Both the position numbers and the translations under genes were made by a program. This document shows positions 9,463-20,586 of a DNA stretch of 64,000 nucleotides, piece by piece; the stretch's first letter is position 1, and every line of letters starts with the position of its first letter. The stretch is from contig CAJYAD010000008.1 of NCBI GenBank assembly GCA_913064775.1, positions 62,001 through 126,000 of the forward strand, written 5' to 3'. This stretch comes from an uncultured Albidovulum sp. Its GTDB lineage: Bacteria > Pseudomonadota > Alphaproteobacteria > Rhodobacterales > Rhodobacteraceae. The notes beneath the pieces are model-generated. The model saw nothing but the letters and a program-made list of their open reading frames with translations, was not told the origin of the DNA and did no database searches.

Positions 9463-12400
9463 TCAGGCCCGGCGACCGGCGCGCACCTGGCTTGCAGGCT
9501 TGCCTTCGCCACCCGCACCGAGACGCACGACCTTGGCGCCGTCGTCCGCCGCCAGGCGGAACCGGGACACCAGCGTGGCCAGCTGTTCGGCCTGTTCGCG
9601 CAGCGCATGGCTCTCACTGGTGGACTGATCGACCATCGAGGCGTTGCGCTGGGTCACCTCCGACAGCGCATTGGCGCCACCGCTGATCTCGGACAGGCCC
9701 ATCGACTGCTCTTCCTGCGCCGCCGCGATGCCCGACACCAGCGTCGACAGGTTGGCCACCGCGCTGAGCACGCTTTGCAGCGTCTCACCCGCCTGGCCCA
9801 CCAGCCGCACGCCGTTGTTCACATGCCCCGAGGAGGCCGAGATCAGATCCTCGATCTCCTTCGCAGCCTCCGACGAGCGCTGCGCCAGGTCGCGCACCTC
9901 CGAGGCGACCACGGCAAAGCCGCGCCCGGCCTCGCCCGCCCGGGCGGCCTCGACCCCCGCGTTCAGAGCCAGAAGGTTGGTCTGGAAGGCGATGTTGTCG
10001 ATCACGCCGATGATCTTCGAGATCTGGCTGGAAGAGGTCTGGATCTCGCCCATCGCGTCGACTGCCTGGGTCATCACCTCGCCCGAGGTCTCGGCATCCT
10101 TGCGTGCGTCGCGCACCGCAACGTCCGCTTTGCCGGCACCCTGGGCGGTGGTCTTCAGGCTGGCGGTCATCTTGTGCAGCGCGGCCGAGGTTTCCTCAAG
10201 CGTCGCCGCCTGGCTTTCGGTCCGCCGCGACAGGTCATCCGAGGCCTGGGCAATCCGCACCGCGCCGCTGTTGATATGGCCGGACGATTCGAGCAGTTCG
10301 GACACCAGATCCTCCAGCTTCTCGCGCGCGGCGTTGAAATCGCGCCGCACCTCCTCGTATTCCGGCGCGAAGGGGGTATCGAGCGCGACGGTCAGATCGC
10401 CCTCCGCCAGGGCCGACAGCCCCTTGCGCAATTCGTCGACCACGCGCTGCTGCATCTCGGCCTGGGATTGCGCCTCGGCCTCGGCCTTCAGGCGAGCCAC
10501 TTCCAGCCGGGTCACGTCACTGCCGATCTCGACGATGCGGTCCAGCTGACCCTGACGGTTGAACACCGGATTCATCACCACCTCGACCGAAACCTTGCCG
10601 CCCGATTTGGTGGGACGCTCGACCTTGCGCGTGACGCTGAGACCGTCGCGCAGGCGCTGCATGCCGATGCGGGTGTCCTCGTTCGGGCCGAAAAGGTCTT
10701 CGAAGGTCTTGTTCAGCGCCTCCTCGCCCCAACCGAAGACTTCGGTGAACTTGTCGTTGAACTTGCGCAGCCGGAACTGGTGGTCATATTCCATCATCGC
10801 CTGGTTGCGGCGCAGCGCTTCCATGATCGCGCTGTTGATCCGCGTGTCGGCCACGTCGCGCCATTCCAGCGAAGCCCCGACGTAATCGCCCGCATCGTCG
10901 AAGATGCCCTCGATCAGCAATTGCAGGCGGGTTTCGCCGATCGTGATGTCGGCGGTGTAGGGCAGGTTGGCCGGATCGGCCATGATGGCGCGTTGGTGGG
11001 CCGGGTTCTTGTGGAACTTGTCGATGTTTATGCCCTGCAGGGTCTCGGTATCGAAGTCGGGCCAGACCTTTCGCAGATCGTCGATGTTGTCCTCGAAAAG
11101 CTTCTTCAGCGCCGTGTTGTGATCGACGATCTGCAGGTCGCGGTCGACCAGCATGAAGGCCGCCGCCGCGCCGGAAAAGGCCCGCGACTTGAAGATAGCC
11201 ATCTTTTCGGCAGCCTCGTTCGCCCGCAGCTTGGCGCGGAAAGTCTCCAGATGGCGGGCGATGCCGCCGGTTTCGTCCCGGCCCTTGCGATAGGGCACCT
11301 CGAAATCGTATTCTTTAGCGGCAATCCGGTCCATCGCACCGGACACGCCCTGCAGCGGCCGCACGATCTGGCGTGCCATCAACAGCCCCATAATCACAGC
11401 CGCCACCACCGCGCCGGCCATGATCAGCAGGCCACGGTCTCGCAGGATTTCGGCCTCGGCGAGGAATTCCTCGCGGTTCTGTTCGGCCAGCAGCGCCCAG
11501 CGTTGGCCCATCACGTCGATCGGCGCGTAGGCGAAGGCCACGGGATGGCCGGTTTCAGGCGAGATGCCGTTCAGCGTAACCCCCGCTTTGCCCGCGAGCG
11601 CCGTCTTGATCTGCGGGATCTGCTCGACCGGATCAAGGATCTGGCGCACCGTCACGCCATCCTCGGTGACCGCGTTGCGCATCCGCCCGTCGGGCCCGAT
11701 CAGCGCGACATGGCCGGCCTTGCCCAGGCCCGTGCGGTCGGCAGCCAGCGCGTTGAGGCGCTGCACCGGCATCTGCGCCGCCACCACCCCCGCGAAGGAG
11801 CCGTCGGGATTGTTGATCCGCGACGCCAGGAAAGCCGTCGGCGTTCCGTTCATCGGCGCATATTCAGTGAAATCGACGAAGACCACCTCGCCCTTGGGAA
11901 GATCCTTCGCGGCGCGAAAGGCGCGCCCCAGGCCGGTTTCGGCATAGGGACCAATCGCAAGGTTGGTGGCGAAGTCCGCCTCCTTGAAGACGCTGTAGAC
12001 AAGGTCGGCCTTCGCGTCGATCAGGAAGATGTCCGAGAAATCGCGCATCTCCTTCAACTCGCGGAAGAAGGGGTGGTATTCGGCATGCGCCTCGGACCAC
12101 TTGGAGCCATCCTTCGCCGCGTCCAGCTTGTCCTTGCTGCCCGAGGGATGCTCGTTCTCGTTGACATAGTGCTTTTGTAGATACGACCGGGGATCGGCGT
12201 CGATCTCGTGCCAGCCGGCGTTGAAGGCGTTCAGCGCCTCATGCACATTCGCGCTATGGCGCATCTCCTTCACTTCAGCGCTCAGCAGCCGCAGCCAGGT
12301 CGTCAGCTCCTTCGCGCGGCTGGCGGCGACGGCCTGAAGCCGGTGCTCGGCCTCATGTTCAAGGCCGCGCTTGGCGCTTTGATAGCTGGAATAGGTGATG

Positions 12401-12477
12401 ATGCCGGCGATCGCGACGACCGCAAGGGTGAACATCACAGGGATGCGGACGGCAAGCGAGGAAAGGTTGATCTTCAT
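9463..12477 (-). CDS. Methyl-accepting chemotaxis protein with extracytoplasmic Cache-type and two PAS domains
   Basis: 1004 aa. Order: first membrane segment (about 9-28, VRIPVMFTLAVVAIAGIITY); a large periplasmic domain (about 40-345) that looks like a double Cache sensor; second membrane segment (about 347-368, GLLIMAGAVVAAVIMGLLMA); HAMP (about 366-420); two PAS-like regions (about 425-545 and 555-670, the second followed by EIGSDVTRLEVARL); then the signalling domain (about 700-990) with the conserved hairpin around IAFQTNLLALNAGVEAARAG. It would pass ligand signals to CheA/CheW. No che genes are nearby, so it is an orphan receptor. The two internal PAS domains could add redox or small-molecule sensing. 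Confidence 0.93.
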   Translation of the reverse strand: MKINLSSLAVRIPVMFTLAVVAIAGIITYSSYQSAKRGLEHEAEHRLQAVAASRAKELTTWLRLLSAEVKEMRHSANVHEALNAFNAGWHEIDADPRSYLQKHYVNENEHPSGSKDKLDAAKDGSKWSEAHAEYHPFFRELKEMRDFSDIFLIDAKADLVYSVFKEADFATNLAIGPYAETGLGRAFRAAKDLPKGEVVFVDFTEYAPMNGTPTAFLASRINNPDGSFAGVVAAQMPVQRLNALAADRTGLGKAGHVALIGPDGRMRNAVTEDGVTVRQILDPVEQIPQIKTALAGKAGVTLNGISPETGHPVAFAYAPIDVMGQRWALLAEQNREEFLAEAEILRDRGLLIMAGAVVAAVIMGLLMARQIVRPLQGVSGAMDRIAAKEYDFEVPYRKGRDETGGIARHLETFRAKLRANEAAEKMAIFKSRAFSGAAAAFMLVDRDLQIVDHNTALKKLFEDNIDDLRKVWPDFDTETLQGINIDKFHKNPAHQRAIMADPANLPYTADITIGETRLQLLIEGIFDDAGDYVGASLEWRDVADTRINSAIMEALRRNQAMMEYDHQFRLRKFNDKFTEVFGWGEEALNKTFEDLFGPNEDTRIGMQRLRDGLSVTRKVERPTKSGGKVSVEVVMNPVFNRQGQLDRIVEIGSDVTRLEVARLKAEAEAQSQAEMQQRVVDELRKGLSALAEGDLTVALDTPFAPEYEEVRRDFNAAREKLEDLVSELLESSGHINSGAVRIAQASDDLSRRTESQAATLEETSAALHKMTASLKTTAQGAGKADVAVRDARKDAETSGEVMTQAVDAMGEIQTSSSQISKIIGVIDNIAFQTNLLALNAGVEAARAGEAGRGFAVVASEVRDLAQRSSEAAKEIEDLISASSGHVNNGVRLVGQAGETLQSVLSAVANLSTLVSGIAAAQEEQSMGLSEISGGANALSEVTQRNASMVDQSTSESHALREQAEQLATLVSRFRLAADDGAKVVRLGAGGEGKPASQVRAGRRA

Positions 12478-12573
12478 TGTCGATTCCCGGTTTTAGGCGC
12501 GCAAAGAAGGCCGCGGCAGAAAGTTGTCTGCATCCGCTATGGCACGAATCCGTAAATGTTCTCTTATGATGGG

Positions 12574-13500
12574 CTAGGCGCCAAGCGCGGCCCCGGGCTG
12601 GCGTGCGCGCAGATCCTCAGCCGCGCCGCGCACCACCTCCGACAACTGCACCAGCTGCTTCGTCAGCGGGCTGGTACGGCGCCAGACCATGCCGATCGTG
12701 CGCGAGGGCTGCACCCCCTCAAAGCGCGAGATCGCCACCGAGGCGGAACGGGTTTCCACCGTCACCGCCATCTCGGGGATCAGCGTGACCCCGATCCCCG
12801 CCGCCACCATCTGGACCAGTGTCGACAGCGAAGACCCGTCCAGCAGATCGCGCGGCGGCGCCGTTGGCAGTTTGCAAAACGACAGCGCCTGATCGCGAAA
12901 GCAATGCCCCTCTTCCAGCAGCAAAAGCCGCATCTCGCGCAGCCGCTCGGCCGAGGGCACGGGTTTGTCGGCGTCGCATTCGGGGCGCACCAGCACGAAA
13001 TCCTCGGAAAACAACGCCACCTCGCGCAGGTTCGGCTCGGACACCGGCAGCGCGACGATCGCCGTGTCCAGCCGGCCTTCGGCCAGTTCGGTCAGCAGTT
13101 TCGGCGTCACCGTCTCGCGCACCCGGATGTCGAGGCCGGGGCTGCGCTCGGCCAGCTTGCCGATCAGCGTGGGCAGCAGATAGGGGGCGATCGTGGGGAT
13201 GATGCCGATCCGAATCCGCCCCGCCAGGCTCTCACGCGAGGCGCGCGCCAAATCGCCGAGTTCGTCGACCGAGCGCAGGATGGTCTGCGCGCGATCGGCG
13301 AATTCCTCGCCGAAACCCGTCAGCCGCACCTGGCGGGCGCCGCGCTCAAACAGCGGCGTGCCCAGCACGGCCTCCATCTCCTTGATCTGCATCGACAAGG
13401 CCGGCTGCGAGATAGAGCAGACCTCGGCGGCGCGGCCGAAATGACGGTGGCGGGCGAGCGCCTCAAAGTAGCGCAACTGGCGAATGGTCAGGTTGATCAT
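12574..13500 (-). CDS. oxyR: OxyR, LysR-type hydrogen peroxide regulator
   Basis: 308 aa LysR-type activator. The N-terminal winged helix is LTIRQLRYFEALARHRHFGRAAEVCSISQPALSMQIKEME. In the C-terminal effector domain, a Cys lies in VLVRPECDADKP and a second in LLLEEGHCFRDQAL. The spacing and context (LLLEEGHCFRDQ) match the two redox cysteines of OxyR, which form a disulfide on peroxide exposure. It is divergent from katG, its expected target. Start at 13500 gives MINLTIRQLRYFEA. Confidence 0.93.
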   Translation of the reverse strand: MINLTIRQLRYFEALARHRHFGRAAEVCSISQPALSMQIKEMEAVLGTPLFERGARQVRLTGFGEEFADRAQTILRSVDELGDLARASRESLAGRIRIGIIPTIAPYLLPTLIGKLAERSPGLDIRVRETVTPKLLTELAEGRLDTAIVALPVSEPNLREVALFSEDFVLVRPECDADKPVPSAERLREMRLLLLEEGHCFRDQALSFCKLPTAPPRDLLDGSSLSTLVQMVAAGIGVTLIPEMAVTVETRSASVAISRFEGVQPSRTIGMVWRRTSPLTKQLVQLSEVVRGAAEDLRARQPGAALGA

Positions 13501-13502
13501 AA

Positions 13503-13523
13503 GATCAACTTATCTTCATGATC
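13503..13523. promoter_or_regulatory. Candidate OxyR operator in the oxyR-katG divergent region
   Basis: Inverted repeat GATCA-N11-TGATC directly upstream of the oxyR start codon, in an AT-rich stretch that contrasts with the surroundings. Its place next to oxyR suggests autoregulation together with katG activation. It does not match the E. coli ATAG-N7-CTAT half-sites closely, so the assignment rests on position and symmetry. Confidence 0.4.
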
Positions 13524-13619
13524 AGAAAATACAACTTAAACTAATGGAATGGCTTTGCTACCTGTCACGGTGGGAGGCGGCGACTCGGGGCCCCGGCCCC
13601 GCCCGCTTGCGAGGAATGA

Positions 13620-15860
<2,241 letters not shown>

Positions 15861-15881
15861 GCGGCTGGACGCGTGACATCG

Positions 15882-15920
15882 GGCCGGGGTGCGGGAAATC
15901 GCGCCCCGGCCTTTTCTTTC
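15882..15920 (+). terminator. Rho-independent terminator of katG
   Basis: GGCCGGGG/CCCCGGCC stem (15882-15889 with 15904-15911), extended inward by four more pairs including one G-U, with a six-base GGAAAT loop, followed by TTTTCTTTC. It lies 21 bases after the katG stop codon. Confidence 0.85.
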
Positions 15921-15946
15921 GGCCCCGGCCAGAGCAGGATGGCGCC

Positions 15947-16357
15947 ATGCCGATACGCATGGCCCTCTTCTCGCTTCTTGTGCCCGACTATGACGCGGCG
16001 CTCGCGTTCTTTCTGCCCCTCGGGTTTGAGTGCCGCGAGGACACCGACCTTGGCGGCGGCAAGCGCTGGGTCCGGATCGCCCCGCCCGGCGCGGAGACCG
16101 AGATCCTGCTGGCCCGCGCCGTGGGCGACAGACAAAGCGCGGCGATCGGCGAACAGGGCGGCGGCCGCGTCTGGCTGTTTCTGGAGACCGAGGATTTCGA
16201 CGCCGACCACCGCCGGATGCAGGCGCTCGGCATCCGGTTCGAGAGCACCCCGCGCGACAAACCCTACGGCCGCGTCGCGGTGTGGTCGGATCCCTGGGGC
16301 AACCGCTGGGACCTGATCCAGTTCGCGCGCAAGGACAGGGGCGGAACCTCGGGCTAA
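15947..16357 (+). CDS. VOC/glyoxalase-family protein
   Basis: 136 aa, one vicinal-oxygen-chelate domain with its paired beta-alpha-beta3 modules: MALFSLLVPDYDAALAFFLPLGFECREDTDLG at the N terminus, then FLETEDFDADHRRMQALGIRF and the C-terminal YGRVAVWSDPWGNRWDLIQF. The DPWGNRWDLIQ ending, with its Glu-type ligand position taken by Gln, is like many bleomycin-resistance/glyoxalase-like proteins of unknown substrate. It follows the katG terminator, so it probably has its own promoter. Confidence 0.85.
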   Translation: MPIRMALFSLLVPDYDAALAFFLPLGFECREDTDLGGGKRWVRIAPPGAETEILLARAVGDRQSAAIGEQGGGRVWLFLETEDFDADHRRMQALGIRFESTPRDKPYGRVAVWSDPWGNRWDLIQFARKDRGGTSG

Positions 16358-16388
16358 GCACCCGGTCGCGCTGTTCGGCCCGCCCGGC

Positions 16389-17054
16389 CTACCCGGCGGC
16401 GTAGGCTTTCTTGATCTCCGCGCCCACGGGGATCATGAATTGCTGGCCGATGTGATCGACCTTGCGCTCTAGCCCGGCGCCGTCGAGAAATTCCATCACC
16501 GCGTCGCGCACATGGCTCCGGTCGTCACGCTTCCAGAACAGGTCGTCGCCGGCGATCACCCCGCCCAGCCGCACCTTGCGGGCCGCCGCCAGCAGGTCGC
16601 GCCGGACGAATTCATAGCGGTGGTTGCCGTCGATATAGATCCAGTCGAGGCAATCGTCTTCCAGCGTCTCCAGCACATCGGCGGAAAAGCCCTGATGCAG
16701 CTTCACCTCGGGGCGGTCGGCGAATTTCGCCGCCACCCGGTCGCGCATCGACCCCATGAAGCCCTCATCTGCATGCTTCTTGTGGGTCTGCTCGCCCTCG
16801 GGGCGGTCGGACAGCAGATCCCAAGGGTCGATCAGGATCAGCTCGCGCGGGCGCGTCACCTGAAGGATGTATTCCGAAAACGCCCCGTTCCAGACGCCGA
16901 TCTCGGCGCAGCGCCCGCCGCGCGGCATCTTCGCCAGCAGGCGCAGGCGCTTCTGGTGGCGGTTCGGCGCCTTCAGCTCCAGCTCGCTGCCCTCGGGCAC
17001 CCGGTAGGATGGCGGCAGGTCGTCCATCGCGGACTCGTCGGGCAGGTCGGACAT
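16389..17054 (-). CDS. Class I SAM-dependent methyltransferase
   Basis: 221 aa from the ATG at 17054 (AGGAAG upstream). The Methyltransf_24-type fold is visible: the glycine-rich SAM loop in RGGRCAEIGVWNGAFSEYIL, an acidic residue in ELILIDPWDLLSD, and the LDWIYIDGNHRYEFVRRDL motif typical of this group, with VRLGGVIAGDDLFW after it. The substrate is unknown; the group often modifies sugars of surface polysaccharides. It is the third gene after the GSCFA and SGNH genes on the same strand (19 bases downstream), suggesting one operon for surface modification. Confidence 0.85.
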   Translation of the reverse strand: MSDLPDESAMDDLPPSYRVPEGSELELKAPNRHQKRLRLLAKMPRGGRCAEIGVWNGAFSEYILQVTRPRELILIDPWDLLSDRPEGEQTHKKHADEGFMGSMRDRVAAKFADRPEVKLHQGFSADVLETLEDDCLDWIYIDGNHRYEFVRRDLLAAARKVRLGGVIAGDDLFWKRDDRSHVRDAVMEFLDGAGLERKVDHIGQQFMIPVGAEIKKAYAAG

Positions 17055-17073
17055 CAGGAAGCTTCCTTTCGGA

Positions 17074-17769
17074 TCAATCGGGCTGCGCAAGGTCCAGCAC
17101 CCCCGCGCGCTGCATCGCGCGCAGGACGCGCGCACCGTATTCAGGGGTGCCGTGAATCCCATCCTCTTCCAGCAGCGCGGGCGGGACAAGGCCGCCCTTT
17201 TCGCGCGCGAATTCGGGTGTGGGATCGAAGACCTGAAGCCCCTCGCCTTGGTACCAGGTCAGCAATTCCTCGCGGAAGGCGCGGTAGGAGGGGCGCTCAA
17301 ACGCGGGCGGTGGCGCCACCAGAATCAGCCGCTCTTGCCGGGCCCAGCGCCGGGCAATGCGGAAATGGCGGGACCGGTGGTGGCGGATGTAATCGCGCAG
17401 GAAGGCGCGTGAGGTCACATCCGTATCCGCCGGGAAGCCCTCGTCGCGGGGCAGCGCCTCATGCCCGTTCCAGCCATAGGGGGGCACCAGCCGGCCCAGA
17501 TGAAAGCCCAGGGTGGACACCACCGGCCGCCCCGGGGGCACGACCCGATCGCGGCCCAGACGGCCGCGCAGCGCGTCCATCAGCCGCCCCGCATTGGGCA
17601 GGCCGCGCGGGGTGATGCCGTTCTCGTTCAACGCGAAGCGCCCGTCATGCCATGTCGACCCCGACCAAGAGGCCCCGTCCGCCGCGATCCCCAGATTCCG
17701 GGCGCCCGCCAGCAGCGCGGCGCAATGGCTGTCGCCGATGAAATAGACCTGGGGCTCGGGCTCAGCCAT
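17074..17769 (-). CDS. SGNH/GDSL hydrolase-like protein
   Basis: 231 aa from the ATG at 17769, which overlaps the end of the GSCFA gene by eight bases. The N terminus has VYFIGDSHCAALLAGARNLG, where GDSH is block I of the SGNH fold with the nucleophilic Ser. Near the C terminus, EDGIHGTPEYGARVL supplies the Asp-x-x-His pair of block V. No signal peptide, so it probably acts in the cytoplasm. It may add or remove an acyl group on the same substrate as its neighbours. Substrate unknown. Confidence 0.75.
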   Translation of the reverse strand: MAEPEPQVYFIGDSHCAALLAGARNLGIAADGASWSGSTWHDGRFALNENGITPRGLPNAGRLMDALRGRLGRDRVVPPGRPVVSTLGFHLGRLVPPYGWNGHEALPRDEGFPADTDVTSRAFLRDYIRHHRSRHFRIARRWARQERLILVAPPPAFERPSYRAFREELLTWYQGEGLQVFDPTPEFAREKGGLVPPALLEEDGIHGTPEYGARVLRAMQRAGVLDLAQPD

Positions 17770-18865
17770 CGTTGAACTGCTCCAGGATGATCTCTTCGCA
17801 GACCAGATCCTCGGCCGCCATCTCGGCTTCCGAGGCCTTCTGGCGCGCCGCCGCCCCGTCGGCCCCGTCGGCCCCATCCGCCCCAGCCGCGCGGGCAGGC
17901 GGGGCCGAGATGTCAAGGCCGGCAAAGAAATGCGTCATCACCAGGTTCACGCCCTCGGGCGCGATGCTGCGCAGGTTGGGCTCAAAGAAGGTGGCGCGGG
18001 CGGGCGGGCTTGCGATGATCTCGTAGGAGGGGAAGTAATCCACCGCGTCGCGCGCCGCGGCCAGATCGCCGGCCACCGCGCGCAGCACCGATTTCGAATG
18101 CGTCGTCGCCACCAGCACATGCCCGCCCGAGGCCGTTGCGACCAGCGGCACCGGCGAGACGGTGAACAGGAACCGCAGCCCCGGCGTCACCCCCTGCATC
18201 AGCGCCATCGCGGCCTCAAGATCCGCGCGAATGCGGGGGTAGTCGTAGTTGAGGAAGACATGGCGCTCCGGATCGAACCTGCCCACCCCGGTGCCGGGGC
18301 AGAGCGGCCAGCACTGGCCGGTGGCGCGATCTTCCCAGCCCTCGGTCAGGCCGAGGGTGAAGACAAAGACCTCGGCCTCGGCGAAGGCGCGGTGGAAGGC
18401 GCGGGCGGTGGTGGCCAGCGCGGCGCGGGCCTCTTCGATGCTTTCGAACCCCTCGGGCTCAATCTTCGGGCGCAGGGTGTCGTGGAAGCGGCCGATGTCA
18501 TCTTGCCAGATCTCGATTGCCTCGATCGGCAGATCGCCCAGCGCGAGGCGGGTCCATGTCAGCAGTTGCGCGGCGGTATAGATATTGCCGGTGCGGGCGC
18601 TGAAGACGCCGTAATTGTACTTGCGGGCAAGGTCGGGCGGCGTGCGGCCGGGGGCGGGTTCGGCCTCTTTCCAGGTCAGGCCGCGGGCCACCAGCGCGCG
18701 GCTGATATGCTGGGCGAAACACGACCCGAAGGTGGAAAACCGCGCGTCCGACGGCAGGCACCAGGGCGATTTCCACAGATCTTGCAGGCCGAACAGCCCC
18801 GCCTCGGCCACGCCGGTGCGCCAGAACGCGGTGGGAGGAAGCTCCCGATAGGGGTTGTCTGCCAC
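17762..18865 (-). CDS. GSCFA-domain protein
   Basis: 367 aa from a GTG at 18865 (VADNPYRELPPTAFWRTGV). An upstream ATG at 18958 would add 31 basic residues that look non-coding. The signature FSTFGSCFAQHISRAL contains the family name motif GSCFA. Conserved blocks follow: YNYGVFSARTGNIYTAAQLL, VFVFTLGLTEGWED, FLFTVSPVPLVAT and FPSYEIIA. GSCFA proteins are SGNH-related and thought to act as acyl esterases or transferases on surface glycans; the function here is not proven. The C-terminal tail is Ala/Asp/Gly-rich with short repeats (GADGADGADGAA). First of three genes, overlapping the SGNH gene. Confidence 0.88.
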   Translation of the reverse strand: MADNPYRELPPTAFWRTGVAEAGLFGLQDLWKSPWCLPSDARFSTFGSCFAQHISRALVARGLTWKEAEPAPGRTPPDLARKYNYGVFSARTGNIYTAAQLLTWTRLALGDLPIEAIEIWQDDIGRFHDTLRPKIEPEGFESIEEARAALATTARAFHRAFAEAEVFVFTLGLTEGWEDRATGQCWPLCPGTGVGRFDPERHVFLNYDYPRIRADLEAAMALMQGVTPGLRFLFTVSPVPLVATASGGHVLVATTHSKSVLRAVAGDLAAARDAVDYFPSYEIIASPPARATFFEPNLRSIAPEGVNLVMTHFFAGLDISAPPARAAGADGADGADGAAARQKASEAEMAAEDLVCEEIILEQFNDG

Positions 18866-18984
18866 GACCCTTGGCCTCTTTCGTCCCGCTAGATGCGGGT
18901 TTCGTCCCGCCCGATACCGGGGCGCGGTCGCGTGCCGCACCCGCATTGGCGCCATCATGCCAAAGCCGGCCCGGTCTTGTCATC

Positions 18985-19017
18985 TTATTTGATCAGGCCG
19001 GTTATTTGATGAGACCG
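18985..19017 (-). repeat. Tandem direct repeat, two 16 bp units
   Basis: Two copies of TTATTTGATNAGNCCG (18985-19000 and 19002-19017) with two mismatches and a 17 bp period, in the gap between the universal stress gene and the GSCFA gene. On the minus strand each unit would encode GLIK followed by a stop in the same register, so it may be a duplicated remnant of a gene end. It could instead be a regulator-binding site. Confidence 0.5.
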
Positions 19018-19054
19018 ACACGTTCGAACGGCGGCGCAGCCTGCAAAAGGCCCC

Positions 19055-19510
19055 TCAGGTGATCGCTTCGAGGCGTTCCTTGGACATCTCGCCCGGCACG
19101 ATGGTGATCGGGATCGGCAGGGTGCCCGAGCTGCGCGTCAGCGCAGTGACCAGATTGCCCGGCCCGCCGCGATCCGTGCCCGCGCCCAGTACCAGCACCC
19201 CGATCTCGGGGTCTTCCTTGATCTGGGCGAGGATCTCGCTCACCGGTTCGCCCTCGCGGATCACCAGTTTCGGTTCCACGTTCTGCCGGGTGCGCATCCA
19301 TTTCGCGAAAACCTCGAAATGCGCCTCGATCCGTTCACGCGCCTCGGCGCGCATCACCTCGGCGACGCCCAGCCAGTGCTGGAACTCCTCGGGCGGGATG
19401 ACCGAAAGGATCTGCACCCCCGCCCCGGTGTGATTTGCGCGCAGCGCGGCGAAGCGCATGGCGTTTAGGCATTCTCGGCTGTCGTCGAGCACGACAAGAA
19501 ACTTACGCAT
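19055..19510 (-). CDS. Universal stress protein (UspA family)
   Basis: 151 aa, single Usp domain. N terminus MRKFLVVLDDSRECLNAMRFA with the first strand and acidic pair; C-terminal nucleotide-binding pattern GVLVLGAGTDRGGPGNLVTALTRSS, close to the ATP-binding G-2x-G-9x-G(S/T) motif, then IPITIVPGEM. Cytoplasmic, probably involved in stress survival; precise role unknown. It stands alone between the GSCFA group and the aminotransferase gene. Confidence 0.9.
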   Translation of the reverse strand: MRKFLVVLDDSRECLNAMRFAALRANHTGAGVQILSVIPPEEFQHWLGVAEVMRAEARERIEAHFEVFAKWMRTRQNVEPKLVIREGEPVSEILAQIKEDPEIGVLVLGAGTDRGGPGNLVTALTRSSGTLPIPITIVPGEMSKERLEAIT

Positions 19511-19583
19511 AGAGCCCTCCTAGGACCGTGGGATCATCGCCGAAACCGGGGGCGGCTGACAAGTGGGGATCGCTGCGGCGTCC

Positions 19584-20450
19584 TCAGCCAGCGGCGCTGA
19601 GTGCCCAGTCCCAGTAAAGTTCGCGCGCGCGGCAGGTGACGGGGCCGATCTGATAGCTGGTGTCGTCGAACCGGGTCACCGGCATCACCTTTGACATGTT
19701 GCCCGACAGAAAGACCTCATCCGCGGCATGGAAATCGGCAAAGCCAAGCACCGCCTCATGGCAGGTATAGCCGGCGGCGCGCAGGTTGGTCAGATGGCGC
19801 GCGCGGGTGATGCCGGACAGGAAGGTGCCGTTGGCTACGGGTGTGAAGACCTCGCCGTCCTTCACCATGAAGACATTCGCGGTGGCGCTTTCGGCGACAT
19901 TGCCCATCGCGTCGGCCACCAGCGCGTTGCCAAAGCCCTTGGCGCGGGCCTCGGCCAGCATGCGGGCATTGTTGGGGTAGAGGCAGCCGGCCTTGGCGTT
20001 GACCACGGCATCGGCCAGGATCGGGCGCTGGAACTGCGTCCGGGTCAGGGTGGTCGAGGCCCCAGCCGGCGGCATCGGGATCTCTTCAAGGCAGACGGCG
20101 AAACCAGTGGAACCGGATTTGGGCACGATCGCACTTTCGTCCCCGTCAATCGCCCAGTACATCGGCCGGATATAGACCGGCGTGCCCTTGGGATACAGCG
20201 CAAGGCCCTCGCGCACGATCTCGGCCATCCGGTCGGCGGGCATGCTGGGGGTGATCATCAGCGCCTCGGCCGAGCGGTTGATACGGGCGCAATGGGCGTC
20301 GAGATCGGGGGTGACGTCCTGAAACATCCGCGCCCCGTCGAAAACGGTCGAGCCCAGCCAGCTGCCATGATCGGCGGCCTTCATGATCGGCACGTCGCCT
20401 TCATGCCAGGTGCCGTCGAAATAGGTGCGGATATTGCTGCCGCTGGCCAT
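19584..20450 (-). CDS. Class IV aminotransferase (branched-chain amino acid aminotransferase-like)
   Basis: 288 aa from the ATG at 20450 with GGAGA six bases upstream. PLP fold type IV: the Schiff-base Lys lies in [19 protein letters not shown], and the cofactor phosphate-binding region includes [16 protein letters not shown] and [14 protein letters not shown]. It most likely transfers amino groups between glutamate and branched-chain keto acids. The fold also includes D-amino acid aminotransferases and aminodeoxychorismate lyase; the [11 protein letters not shown] and YIRPMYWA blocks fit the branched-chain group. Divergent from pth. Confidence 0.85.
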   Translation of the reverse strand: MASGSNIRTYFDGTWHEGDVPIMKAADHGSWLGSTVFDGARMFQDVTPDLDAHCARINRSAEALMITPSMPADRMAEIVREGLALYPKGTPVYIRPMYWAIDGDESAIVPKSGSTGFAVCLEEIPMPPAGASTTLTRTQFQRPILADAVVNAKAGCLYPNNARMLAEARAKGFGNALVADAMGNVAESATANVFMVKDGEVFTPVANGTFLSGITRARHLTNLRAAGYTCHEAVLGFADFHAADEVFLSGNMSKVMPVTRFDDTSYQIGPVTCRARELYWDWALSAAG

Positions 20451-20586
20451 CGTCGTTCTCCATCTTGCGAAACGGGCGGAGTTAATCACCTGCGCACGGC
20501 CGGGTCCAGAGCCAGCGGCGCCGCGCCGCCGCCTCTGGCCTTTCGCGGCATTTGCAGGCAAAACGGCGGGCAAAAGGAGCCCCTTG

